Source of the DNA: Asterias rubens
Taxonomy: Eukaryota > Echinodermata > Asteroidea > Forcipulatida > Asteriidae
NCBI RefSeq assembly: GCF_902459465.1
Contig: NC_047073.1
Location: 7,565,036 to 7,629,035 of the forward strand
DNA: 64,000 nt
Direction: 5' to 3'
The translations under genes were made by a program, and so were the position numbers. This document shows positions 43,301 to 53,407 of the stretch, one piece after another. Each line of letters opens with the position of its first letter. Within the stretch, counting starts at the first letter, position 1. The notes beneath the pieces are model-generated. The model saw only the letters and a list, made by a program, of their open reading frames with translations. It made no database searches and was not told where the DNA came from.

Positions 43301-46300
43301 CAACTCGACTTTGAAACAACTTGTGGACGGAATGGATGGCCAAGACAAGTCGACGGTTGAATGGTCGACCACCGTTACTGACAGTGACATGTTTACACGA
43401 ATTTCCTGTATATCCTAACCCTTACCCTAACCCTAACCCTATACAAGTATAGTAACCCTAACCCTAACCGACCCGCCCCCCCCCCCCCCCCCCCCCCCCA
43501 AATCTAATCCTAACCGAGGTCCTCATCACGGCCATCCGTCGATTTGTCTTGGTCCTAAGTCGAGTTGTATGACAGTAGAAAAAAAGGTGTCGGGACACTT
43601 TGTACCTTTGTCATTTCGTACCCTGGACACTTCGTACCTTTTCAAGGTACAAAGTGACTATGGACACTTCACACCTTGGACACTTCGTACCTTCTCATGA
43701 GACACTTCCTACCTTCATACTAAAATCCTAAATCGGGATTTCTGCATCGTGATCAGATGATTAAGAAATAAAAGCAAACAAACCAATTATTACTGTTTTG
43801 TTGGGACCAAGGAGCCATTTTTGCCGGTTCATGATTTTTTACGTCAAAATATTTGTAAAAAATATGGGCGGAAGATGTTGTCCTTTGCGGTAATTAACTT
43901 CAACAAAATATTTAATTCACACTAAAAAGGACATGAATTTACATATTCAAACAAAAATAACAATTAACAAAGTATTTTTAATTTGTATCTCAATGAACAT
44001 TAACTTACTGATGAGGAATACGCATTTTAATGAACCAGTACGACGTGACTTGGCTGAGGGTAGGAAGTGTCCGACATAAAATAAAAACGAATGGTCGAGC
44101 TGTCTCAATCGTCAAGTTTTTCGAACAGTCCAGTTGTCTGACATGTCTGAACAATGTTTGTATGGTGCCGACATTCCTGGTGCCAAGTTTGCAGGGTGAC
44201 GATGTATTTTATTCACGATATATCGCCGACAATATATCCCGATATTCGATATAATCGCGATTAATTAAATTTGACATCATCAGTCTTCAAACTCCCAGTA
44301 CAGTGAAAGTTGTAGAAGAGACAGTCATAGCATAAGAGAGGTGTTATAATGACCTATTGTTCTGGTTTTACTCCAAACCTATGGGGTGCAAGATGTCTCA
44401 GCTAGGAAATACATCGCGATATTGCGATACTTAATCGATATCACGATATATCGCGATATATCGGGATGTATCTATATTTCGATTAAAACCAAATCGATCC
44501 GATATCGAAATCACTTCCAAATTAGTATCGCGATATTCGATAATATCGTGATATCGCCCAAGCTTAAACTGTTGATAATGTTCCAAAATTGGTTCTTGAG
44601 AGAAAATATCAAAACAAATTAACACCAAAATTCTTGGTGACCTACATGTATACAAGGGAAAAGTTTCCGCATGGCGCCACCACTTTTTCATTCGATATGA
44701 AATAATATAGTATCTAATTTACCTCATTGATATATCCTTTTTTGTAAAATGAGTGAAAAAGTGGTGGCGCCATACGGAAAGTTACCCGTATACAAGTCCT
44801 GTCTACAATATATTTGGACCAAATGTTGTTTTGCAGACTCATCTCATTCATTGTTAGGCAACATTTTGAAACGGGGGTATTTTGCCCATATGCAGAGATA
44901 CCAACATACACGATTTGGGCGTAGCAAATACGATTTCGAGCCGTGACTACGACGCTACGATAATACTCAATAAAACACGCTAAACAAGCCGCCCAATATA
45001 ATTTTATTAAATCGTACAATACATGCAAACAACGAATGAACTATTAAGTGGAAATACAAATTAAGAAAAATATCAAAACAATTGTAACAGAAAAGAAAAA
45101 CACACTTTTTATTTTAGAACGCAGTGTTGAATAATAGCGGCGAATTCACTCGAAGAATGTACGTGTCTCGACGTAATGATTGTTGCGTGCCCTCCCCCGC
45201 TGGCTGGCCGGCTGAGTGTGCATTTTTTACGCTAGTGATTGCTGCAAGATCGTACCCATTGATCTCTATTACACGATGGGGAATAGTGCACACGTGCGTG
45301 GGGAATAAGGTTGTGTGTGAGCTAAACGTGTCACAGTAACCTCATTCCTCATGTATCCACTATTATTGTGCCCACGCTGTCTGTACATGTACTTCATCGA
45401 AGCTTGGCAAAAAAAGTACGAAATAATGGCGACAAAAAAAGGAGACCTTCTGAACAAAAATACCTTCAACTGAGTGGCCTGCGAGGTCTAAGCTAGACAG
45501 TTTTTCATGTTTTCCTACCAGTAATTGTAGCGCCGATGTCCAGACAATGCCCAAAATACGGACACGTATTTTTTGCCCAAAATCCGGACACTTTTTTTTT
45601 TTTTTCTCCCTCCCAATAGCTTGTTGTTGCATTTCTGATCATTAAAACAAAAACATTTAAGTAAGGCCACCCTTTTTTATGTTACATTTAAGTAAGGCCA
45701 CCCTTTTTTATGTTACATTTATTTTTGAAACATAGTCAGAAGATGAGGGAAATCAGTTTTTTTTTCAAGTTTCTTTTCACTGGCCATTATAAACATTTGT
45801 AGCTGTTCTGTTGATGCATACAGGTAATTGTTATTTCACAACAATGCCTGAAAATGAGCTAATTAGCATTGTAGAGAGTAAAAGAAAGATCGGTATAGGT
45901 AGCCCAAGCTGCGCTCGCCCTTAACATTTGGGAGATGCTACTCTTTTTTAAAATTCAATGTTGGCATCTCTGCATATGGTTGCCACAGTGTACAAGTTGC
46001 ATTACACGTGTACATTGTTTCTATTGATCTCAAAACAAGGTATAATTTGACAATTAAACCACTTTTTTTCAACAAATAGTGATTTAATCTGATCTTACAA
46101 CTCCAAATTGGGAGATTACATCATTATTTTACAACAAAAGTAAAAAATTTAGCTGATTGTTACCATTTTTTGATTGCAATTTCGGACAAGTACGTCCGAC
46201 ACTGCGAAATGTACATTCTGACACCAAGATATTAAATGCCGTTTCTTAAAATTCAAATTTAAAAAACAAATGTCTTATGGTGAAGTGTATTAACAGAGGT

Positions 46301-47884
46301 CTGATGAATCCATAAGTAAGAAAAAATTGCACTAAAGTTTGAACACATCATAGAGTTTGAACTACAAATGTTGGTTTTCATAAAAAGGCATTTCTCTGAG
46401 TACGTCCGACACCATGGTGTTTTGGGCGAATGGCATCTATATCCAAAGATGTGGATGAATAATTTTTTGAAAAAATTACTTTAGTGACTGCCTTATACCT
46501 CTACCCAGAATAAAAATTCCTTTTATTTATACCACTGTAATAATACACTCTGTTAAAGTGTCCGAAATGTAAGTCCGACTCCGTGGAACTGCCCTGTGCC
46601 TGACCTGGCGATGGCATGCTAAGTCAAGGATTGTTTGTGTTGCTTTTCCAATAAATGTGTAAATTGTAAGAGACCTTTTCTTTGCCCCAAAAGCTACTAT
46701 TATTTTAAAGATAAAACATTTAGGCCCTATATAAGGATGATTGATAATGTCAATGACTCGTTGATTATTGTTGTTGTATGCCATACAGTGATCGATTTCC
46801 CTTGTATAGCAGAGCAAATTAATACACATCATGTACCACTACCAGTTGCTACTCAAAAATCACCATTTGCAGGCATTCAGTGAGCACACAAAACAAGTAT
46901 AGTCTAAATATTTCACTATGCAAAAAATGCTGGACAAAATAGTTCCCTGCAATGGCGCTCTTGCTTCCTGCAATGGAAATATATAATAATAGACCACAAG
47001 TTCCTTGTCAGATACGTATCTTTTTTTCTTTTTTTTTCTTTTTTTTCTCTGATTAGGTAAAAGGCAATCCATTACACAAACTCATTTTGAGCTGGAATAA
47101 GTAAATTTCAGATATTATAAAAATGCAAACCCCAAAACTTCAGCCCAAAAAACAAAATCTGAACTTACATAAAACTAAAATGTGTTAATTTGAAATAGTT
47201 TTATTTGTTTGAAGAAACAAAATAAAAATCAACTTACAATTTATGTGTTTTGTTTCTGCTTATCTTGATAGATATGTCATCAAAGATTATGTCAAAACAC
47301 TAAAGTTCCACACATGCAGGAATAAGAAAAACTATGCTCTCTGGACCAAACTACTCAAACGGCCAGATTTCACAGTGAAAGAATCAACAAAAGTCTGCAG
47401 TAACCACTTCAAAAATGGCCAGCCCTTTCCCATCGATCCGCACCCGGTTTTGTTCATGAACGGATACGACACTCCTGATGAGACCCCAAAAAGCACACCA
47501 CCAGTAAAGGAGAAGCGAGCATTGAACCTTCCTAGCCCACGGCCACCAAAGAGAATCAGAACTTTGCCATACGTTTTTATATACAAGTCCGTAGGTACTC
47601 AGGCTAATCCCGAGGAAATTGACGCATTGGATGACGGGCACAAAACGCTGGAGAACGATCACAGTTACGTACATCCCCCTTCCCCTAGTAACAAGCCAGC
47701 CAGTCAGGAATATGTGGCATACCTTGAAGATGAACTCGCTCGACTAAGCGACACCTGTGACAAACTCAGGCAAAGTCTATATAAAGCCAAGATTGACCTG
47801 GAAAGACGTGAAACCGCGCAGGCCAAGGAGGCCATGGCCTCTGTTGTCTCTGCCCTTGGTGCCCCTTTAAAAGTTACCATTTGA
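40357..47884 (+). CDS. THAP-domain protein with C-terminal coiled coil (2 exons)
   Basis: Exon 1 is 40357..40418 (ATG, 20 codons plus 2 bases, donor GAAAG|GTATGG). Exon 2 is 47272..47884 (acceptor TTCTGCTTATCTTGATAG, stop TGA). The split Arg codon AG|A joins perfectly. The 224-residue product starts MGIADHCAVLGCNNDRRYPE. The THAP zinc ligands are Cys7, Cys12 (C-x4-C), Cys63 and His66 (VCSNHF), with the conserved Trp45 between. A Pro-rich basic linker follows (RPPKRIRTL at about 110-120), then a heptad-rich coiled coil at about 165-210 (VAYLEDELARLSDTCDKLRQ). THAP domains bind DNA, so a nuclear DNA-binding dimer is likely. Similar THAP proteins also occur inside animal DNA transposons, so a domesticated-transposon origin is possible. 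The 6.9 kb intron is filled with mobile DNA. Confidence 0.82.
40631..40700. repeat. GC-rich 15 bp tandem repeat
   Basis: CGCGCCTGACCCCCC repeated about five times, preceded by CCGCCGGCGGGCCGCC. It lies in the THAP intron. Confidence 0.9.
40788..41136. repeat. Large fold-back element, ~165 bp arms
   Basis: AAAAGTTTGCGGTAACACCATG, GGTGGTTCTGAAAAGAACC and CGTTTCGATCAGTATGCTC on the left are mirrored on the right (GAGCATACTGACCGAAACG, GGTTCTTTTCAGAACCACC, 'CATGGTGTTACCGCAAACTT'). A third arm copy in the left-arm orientation lies at 42976..43170. Confidence 0.85.
41137..42975. other. Spacer between fold-back arms, no gene seen
   Basis: Begins with TTCGGATTATAAACCGCGGTTTATATG, a motif of a further transposon family. 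It contains a direct duplication around ATGACGTCAGACAT (41463 and 41541). No transposase frame longer than about 90 codons is seen. Confidence 0.5.
42976..43170. repeat. Third arm copy of the 40788..41136 fold-back
   Basis: Runs from GTAGGATTTGAAACTTTGCA through 'AAGTTTGCGGTAACACCATG' to TCTTCTGGAGAATGCTGGAC. It is inverted relative to the right arm of 40788..41136. The two could therefore be the ends of a 2.4 kb element. Confidence 0.8.
43200..43345. repeat. Repeats of CTCGACCGTTCGGACAACTC type
   Basis: Variant copies of GACAACTCGACGGTTGA and its inverted form, related to 30830..30915. Confidence 0.65.
43414..43470. repeat. Interstitial telomere-like (CCCTAA)n with inverted spacer
   Basis: CCTAACCCTTACCCTAACCC... 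then the small palindrome TATACAAGTATA, then further CCCTAACCCTAACC. It is followed by a run of more than 20 C. TTAGGG is the usual animal telomere repeat. Confidence 0.85.
43590..43720. repeat. Degenerate GGACACTTCGTACCTT repeats
   Basis: Six or so variants of GACACTTCGTACCTT, one of them inverted (AAGGTACAAAGTG). Confidence 0.7.
44200..44560. repeat. Region dense in ATATCGCGATATATCG motifs
   Basis: Palindromic ATATCG/CGATAT words occur more than a dozen times in two clusters (44215..44262 and 44400..44556). CGATATATCGCGATATATCG is the core. It is probably a decayed transposon. Confidence 0.7.
44648..44793. repeat. Fold-back MITE with GGCGCCACCACTTTTTCA arms
   Basis: GTATACAAGGGAAAAGTTTC plus 'CGCATGGCGCCACCACTTTT' at the left is inverted as AAAAGTGGTGGCGCCATACG plus GAAAGTTACCCGTATACAAG at the right. 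The arms are about 47 bp. Confidence 0.88.
45000..47271. other. Remainder of THAP intron
   Basis: Contains a perfect 33 bp tandem duplication (AAGTAAGGCCACCCTTTTTT..., about 45658..45722), T-rich runs, and three separated copies of a GTACGTCCGACAC-like motif (about 46190, 46400 and 46570). No exon was found. Confidence 0.45.
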
Positions 47885-48217
47885 CTTTAAGATTTCACGA
47901 TGGAAGTACCGTCCGCAAAATGAAAATGGCCTTGTCTTTTCATCATTTGCAAAGATGAAATTCCAGGCACAATGAAGGAAGGATTGCTGGGAGTCCATGC
48001 CACAAGAGTGAGATGTTAGAGATTCTCTTGGTGCCTGCACCCATTTTTCAGGAATTTCCACGTTCGTCAAATCTCTAGGCCTATCATCCCTGATGACACT
48101 ATTATCGAGTGATGGACCGACCTAGAAACTGACAGTTGTCCTAGACACGATCTTTCTGTTCGAGCAGAAAAAGAGAGTTTCTTGTTTGGAACGTATACAG
48201 AAATATCCAGGGCTGAA

Positions 48218-49327
48218 ATGCCTTCTTATTCAAAGATGCTTGAGGAGAGCAAGGAGAACCCTCAGCCAACTTTCTTGTGTCCAACTTGTGGTCGATTTTT
48301 TTACAAGAAATTTATGTTTGACCGTCATGAAAAAAAGCACATTTCAGAGAAATACAAGTTGAATTGTGTTACGGCTGCAGTGGAATTCATGCAGGACAAA
48401 GTTGATGGCGTTATGAGAAATACCTCACAAAAGAGACGGGGAAAGAAGGGTTCTAAAATCGACACAGAAGCCAACTCCGATGAAAAAAAATTCAAGTGTC
48501 AGGTCTGTGGAAAGGGTTTTACACACAGAAGTAACAAAGCAATGCATGAAAAGATACACTCCGACGAAAAACTGTTTGCGTGTTCCGTCTGTGGAAAATG
48601 CTTCTCGCAAAGGAGAGTTCTCGTCCGTCACGAGAAGATTCATCAAGGAACAGATAGAGTGGAGTGTGACATTTGTGGTCGGACGTTTTCACAGCGGAGT
48701 AGCTACAACAGACACAAGAGAATTCATGCCGTGGAGGAAAAATTTATTTGTAGAATCTGCGGGAAGGGGTTCAAGCAACTGAGATATCTTATCGAACACG
48801 AAGATCGACATGTGGCAAGCATGGATGAAAAGGTCTTCTCATGCCAATATTGTGGAAGAGGGTTCCAAAGACGCAGTGGGTACATGAAGCATATGAAAGT
48901 CCATAAAAAAAGAAGCATTGGTGCAGGAACAGTTGCCAGGCATGAGGAAACTGGTAATAAGGAGTTGAGCAGAACTGAAAATGATGACGATATTATTTTA
49001 GAGAGTGATGGGGCTGGGATTAATAAAAGTAGCAAACTACTGACGGTGACAATGACAAATTGTGTTGTCATGGGGGATGATATTGTTATCTCTGCAATAG
49101 ATGAGGGTGCTGTTGCTCTTATCGACGAAGTTACCATGGATATTGATGCAGTACAAACAATGGGGTTGGGAGGCGGAGCTGTTGCTGTAAGAGATGAGGG
49201 GGTCACCATGGTTAATGAGCCTGTTACCATGGGAGGCGAAATCACTGATACTGAAAATTTATCGCTACTCGTCAGCAGTGAGGTGGAAGTTGTGACAATG
49301 CTGGATGATTTTACTGTGATAATGTAG
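48218..49327 (+). CDS. C2H2 zinc-finger protein, six fingers, acidic C-terminal tail
   Basis: Single-exon frame. The first in-frame ATG is at 48218 (GCTGAAATGC), although the frame is open from 48113 with no upstream ATG, so a spliced 5' exon is possible. It gives 369 residues. Six C2H2 fingers are seen: one alone at about 19-41 (CPTC...H-x3-H), a 50-residue basic linker, then five at about 92-229 joined by short, mostly non-TGEKP linkers (e.g. SDEK). These include FTHRSNKAMH, FSQRRVLVRH, FSQRSSYNRH, FKQLRYLIEH and FQRRSGYMKH. The tail (230-369) is acidic, with repeated VTM and GDD motifs, and may be an activation or protein-interaction region. A nuclear DNA-binding transcription factor is the likely role. 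It starts only 334 bases after the THAP stop with no AATAAA between, so the two may share a transcript. AATAAA occurs at about 50520. Confidence 0.85.
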   Translation: MPSYSKMLEESKENPQPTFLCPTCGRFFYKKFMFDRHEKKHISEKYKLNCVTAAVEFMQDKVDGVMRNTSQKRRGKKGSKIDTEANSDEKKFKCQVCGKGFTHRSNKAMHEKIHSDEKLFACSVCGKCFSQRRVLVRHEKIHQGTDRVECDICGRTFSQRSSYNRHKRIHAVEEKFICRICGKGFKQLRYLIEHEDRHVASMDEKVFSCQYCGRGFQRRSGYMKHMKVHKKRSIGAGTVARHEETGNKELSRTENDDDIILESDGAGINKSSKLLTVTMTNCVVMGDDIVISAIDEGAVALIDEVTMDIDAVQTMGLGGGAVAVRDEGVTMVNEPVTMGGEITDTENLSLLVSSEVEVVTMLDDFTVIM

Positions 49328-50145
49328 TCGTGTTCCGGGTATGAATTTTGGGGGGAGAAAATCTGCAAGACTGCAGGGGCTTGTATTTAAAATCTTTTAC
49401 TGGACCAGAATTTATTTCTCGAAGGGGAAAGCCCAATTTCATGGCTCTGCTGACCGCTGAATTCTGCGCTTACGATCACCAATCTCCGCTAATAGGTGCA
49501 AGTGCCGAATTTCTGCGCTCGCTGTGTAACTAATGTAGAATGCCTAGTAGCGTGGAGAACCCAAGTGCACGAGCCAAAAATTGCGAAATACACTTGATGT
49601 AAGCACAGAATTCCCTGCTTCCCAAAGCGGCGATTCCTTGCTTTACGGTAAGAAGAGCCATGAAATTGGGCTCAGAATCAAAATGAGAACAAGCACCAAG
49701 AAAAGTCTGTCTCATTTGTGTTTAATTTGTTTAAAACTGTGCACTTTGATGCTTAACAGAATGGAAAGATTATACTCCATCTCATACATAGTCAACATTT
49801 GGTTTCGATGACAGGGCTTAAAATTAATATTAGACCACCACAGGCCCAAGGCCAATGATTTTAGCCTCTGGCCAGTAAACTTGGGACCAGAAGGCCAGTA
49901 AACTTGGGACCAGAAGTCCAGTGGTCTAGTGTTTTCAATTGACTAAAAGTACCGTACTGAATATCTTTAAGTATCTTATCAATTGGTAAAAATGTTTCAA
50001 ATGTGTTGAACATTGAAGCATACTTAGAACCATAAGATTCAAGGGACACTTTCTTGGCTGCTTGTTTTACAAATCAAAAAGTTTTTTTTTAACTGTGTAG
50101 AAAGTTCTCTCTGATATTGGACCAGCATTTATTTTACAAGGCCAG

Positions 50146-50290
50146 GGGTGGACTTCACCAAGAGTTAAGACTAGTCTTATCTTGAGTTAGTACGAGTTAC
50201 TCATCCTACTTAGGACTACCCTTATGTTTTTAATATCTCCTAGGACTAGTCCTAAGTTAGGACTAGTCTTAACTCTTTGTGAAATACACC
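50146..50290. repeat. Family C MITE
   Basis: Same TTCACCAAGAGTTAAGACTAG...CTTAACTCTTTGTGAAA ends as at 33868..34014. It is one of two copies only 45 bp apart. Confidence 0.85.
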
Positions 50291-50333
50291 CCAGAATGTT
50301 ATACATCTAGTCTTGTAAAGTAGATGCAAGGGT

Positions 50334-50474
50334 GGATTTCACAAAGAGTTTAGGACTAGTCTTATCTCGAGTTAGGACCAGTTACTCGTCCTAACTTAGG
50401 ACTATCCATGCAATTTGTATATCTCCTAGGACTGGTCCTAAGTTAGGACTAGTCTTAACTCTTTGTGAAATCGA
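50334..50474. repeat. Family C MITE, second adjacent copy
   Basis: TTTCACAAAGAGTTTAGGAC to AGTCTTAACTCTTTGTGAAA. The flanking AATGTTATACATCTAGTCTTG after copy 1 and AATGTAATACATGTAGTCTTG after copy 2 match, so element plus flank was duplicated together. Confidence 0.85.
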
Positions 50475-51876
50475 CCCCAGAATGTAATACATGTAGTCTT
50501 GTAAAGTAGATGCAGGTCCAATAAATACTATAACCTACAAGCCCTGCAGTCTTGTGGATTTTCCCCCGAAATTCGAGCCCTCACACGGTAAGCCTATTAT
50601 TCAATTGAGAAGCGCTAGACAACCCTGCTTGTCCGTATGGGTGTTAACTAGCCCCACGCTAAATCACTGGCCAGTAGTTCAGTGTTAATTAAAAGCACTG
50701 ATGTCCAGAGGGATCTATGTTGATCTAAGTGCTACAGTTGAGCAGAAATGCTGTATTTAAAACAACAGTTAAATCCAACTCAAAAAGTATGCATGAAACG
50801 GTACTTTGATAAGTAACAATATTCTCGTTAGCAAAATAAGTTGTGTGATCAAATGCAATACTGTAAGGCCCAGGGACCACTTTCATGCGATTCAATTCAT
50901 AGGGCTGCCTAAGCAATTTTGCTAAAATTTTAGGAAACCAACTACACTACAGGTATACAGTCATACATGTAGTGGAATGGTATTTTAGATTTTCAACTTT
51001 TATTCTGTTATAAAAGCAGAATTGTTAAATTTTTAGCTAATTTTTGTGCTGAAGCAACTCTATTAATTTCATAGATCTACTTAAGCACGAAAAGTAGAGA
51101 ACAACAACAAAGTTATGCTTCCCAGATTAAGGTTACCAGCCACACTACCATGTCGCTATGTACAATTTGTGACTGGTATTGAGCAATTTATTGTTACATT
51201 AGTTTTTGCTTTTAAAAAGTAGCTCTATGAAATTGGGCCCAGGACCCATACAGCTTTTCACTTTTAAACACTTCTTTCCTGCTTTAAACAGAAATGAGCA
51301 AGATACCAGACAGAAATTGTACGTATCTTGGCCTGTAACCCAAATCTGGCAAGCATCGCTGCCGAGCTAAGCTAGTTTTGGGAAATTGTGCCTAGATCTT
51401 TGTGAATGTCATTAACTTCTCACCTTGAAGTAAACATTGTGGTTAGATGCAAGAGACTTGCTTAAGTGCATTCATCCACTAAACATGACAAATCTAAAGG
51501 ATCTGTTCATTTTGGTTTTACCTATTTGGCTTTATCTGTTCATTTTTATTCATCCCAAGAATTTTTGTAAAAGAAAGAGAAAACTTTCAATAAACTACAT
51601 CCAAGCAATTGAGATTATTTTTCTTGAACATTTCTTTAAAAACAAACCTTTACATTGGCATAACATTGTAATACACATGTAAGCACTAGTAGTAACTGCA
51701 ATCAGCTTACATTGCAAGGTAACATAATCCAAGCCTTAAATTTGTAAGTGTTTTAAGATTACAAGCTGCTGCGATATTGTTCCCGGCATCTTTAGCATAC
51801 CACTGTCTCTGGTCTCTTCTTCAAACATATTCTCAGATGCAGGAGGGTGGTTCATGGAGACGGACAGTGGGAGTTA

Positions 51877-52197
51877 TTCATAAAACCTTACTTGGTAACG
51901 AGTAATGGGGAGCTGTTGATAGCACAAAACATTGTGACAGACGGCTCCCTACTACTCTGAAGTAACATAGTTTTTGAGAAAGAAGTAATTTTCCACGAAT
52001 TTGATTTTGATACCTCAAATTCTCAAGCATCTGAAAGCACACAACTTGGTGTGACAAGGGTGTTTTTTCTTTCATTATTATCTCGCAACTTCGGTTGAGC
52101 TCAAATGTTCACAGGTTTGTTATTTTATGTATATGTTGAGATACACAAAGTAAGAAGACTAGTCTTTGACAATTACCAGTAGTGTCCAGTGTCTTTA
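51877..52197. repeat. Family A TIR element, left end missing
   Basis: Starts at CATAAAACCTTACTTGGTAA and continues to CCAGTAGTGTCCAGTGTCTT. Confidence 0.75.
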
Positions 52198-52576
52198 AAT
52201 ATAAACACAGTAAAATAGAAAAACAAAATTTGGTGAAGATGAACGAGTGTTTTAAAAAACGCACACAAAATTAATACAGCTGTTGCTAAGGTCCTACTAT
52301 AATTCAAGGGACGATGATGCTTAAATCTAGCTGTAGCTACCAATTCTGACATGGCCTGTCATCCAAGCAAGGCAATTGTCAACATGCTGAACCGCCTTAA
52401 TAAAAAAATACTGCATGTATCTCCAAAACCAAACCAAACTGCCAAGGTGTACGCCAACCTGTCGAGTAAGGAACACCTACAACACCAATTGAACAATTTA
52501 CTTCACAAAGTACCCCAACTTTCCTTTTGTTTTTATCAAACAAAACACAAACACACCATACATGTGTATAATGTCA

Positions 52577-53407
52577 CTACTCCTCTAAAATAATTTGAAC
52601 AATTTTAACAAGTTTTATCAAATTTGATCTATGCCCTGCAGAGATTGGAGAATACCCAAAGGTAACCCCAAGGGAAATCAATGCACCCAGTGATAAAATA
52701 AGTCGAAGTGACTTAAACCATGCTGGATATACCTTTGTGTTTGCGTCTACTGCCCAAGCCATTAGCAGACCAGTCATAACACACAACTGACTGGACTGCA
52801 AGGGCATTAGCAGCCCCAACCAGGCAATAAGGGAGGGTATAACACTGTAGCTTAGCGTAGACCATGTAGGCCCTTGCCCTTCGGTCAAGGCAAACCCCCA
52901 CCTTACACCGCCGAGAAAAGATAAGATTGAAGCACCATAAGCCACCTGAGCCCACAGAATGTCGAGCCCAATTGTAGAAGTAGCGGCAGTGTACACAGCT
53001 GGAACAACAAACGGAACCAACCCAACGATGCCTAGTGCTAAGGCTGGCCGTGGCACCTCCCGGAACCCTTGCTGATGTCTGCTAAAGAAGCCATTTAGAC
53101 TACTTGAAGTATGGAAACTTGACACGTTAACATTTTCCAAAATTGAAGAAGTACCCTGTACGAGTCCAGGAAGACAATTAATTTGTCCAGGTCGTCTTGA
53201 CAAACATGCAAAATATATGACGTGCTTTCTCATCCTTGCAGCCCCTGTCGAAAAACCTGATGATTCTAAATGTTTAGATAAGACCATTGAGGCTAAGCAG
53301 CTCCGTGATCTTGATCTTAAGTCATCACATTGATAAAGTTTGGACTGTATGGGAGGCGATGCTCTTCTTGCACCTTGGAGTGCTCTCAGAAGTACTGTTG
53401 ACATCAT
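52577..53407 (-). CDS. TMEM69: TMEM69 (DUF3429 family), predicted mitochondrial membrane protein
   Basis: One coding exon, 276 residues, stop TAG. The ATG at 53407 follows a splice acceptor (TTTTCGTTTTTCAG at about 53435) and about 28 bases of 5' UTR, so an upstream non-coding exon exists. The N-terminal ~115 residues are Arg/Ser-rich with almost no acidic residues, as in a mitochondrial targeting region. The C-terminal half has about five hydrophobic helices (121-140, 148-167, 185-203, 207-221, 233-252). The family signature AQVAYGASILSFLGGVRWGF is intact at about 153-172. It is followed by WSTLSYSVIPSLIAWLGLL and YPAWFKSLRL, matching vertebrate TMEM69 in order and length (about 247 aa in human). 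The molecular function of TMEM69 is not established. An inner mitochondrial membrane location is inferred from the presequence-like N-terminus. Confidence 0.93.
   Translation of the reverse strand: MMSTVLLRALQGARRASPPIQSKLYQCDDLRSRSRSCLASMVLSKHLESSGFSTGAARMRKHVIYFACLSRRPGQINCLPGLVQGTSSILENVNVSSFHTSSSLNGFFSRHQQGFREVPRPALALGIVGLVPFVVPAVYTAATSTIGLDILWAQVAYGASILSFLGGVRWGFALTEGQGPTWSTLSYSVIPSLIAWLGLLMPLQSSQLCVMTGLLMAWAVDANTKVYPAWFKSLRLILSLGALISLGVTFGYSPISAGHRSNLIKLVKIVQIILEE

Larger units (their letters stand above)
49328..52576. other. Intergenic stretch with repeats
   Basis: Apart from the MITEs listed separately, I see no gene. The frames here are under 90 codons. AATAAA words at about 50520 and 51590 are candidate 3' ends for the zinc-finger transcript. 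Confidence 0.45.

Noticed and set aside
48724-49368. 214-codon frame opposite the C2H2 gene
   Set aside because: It is the antisense shadow of the zinc-finger reading frame, low in complexity (Ser/Thr/Val) and without a domain.
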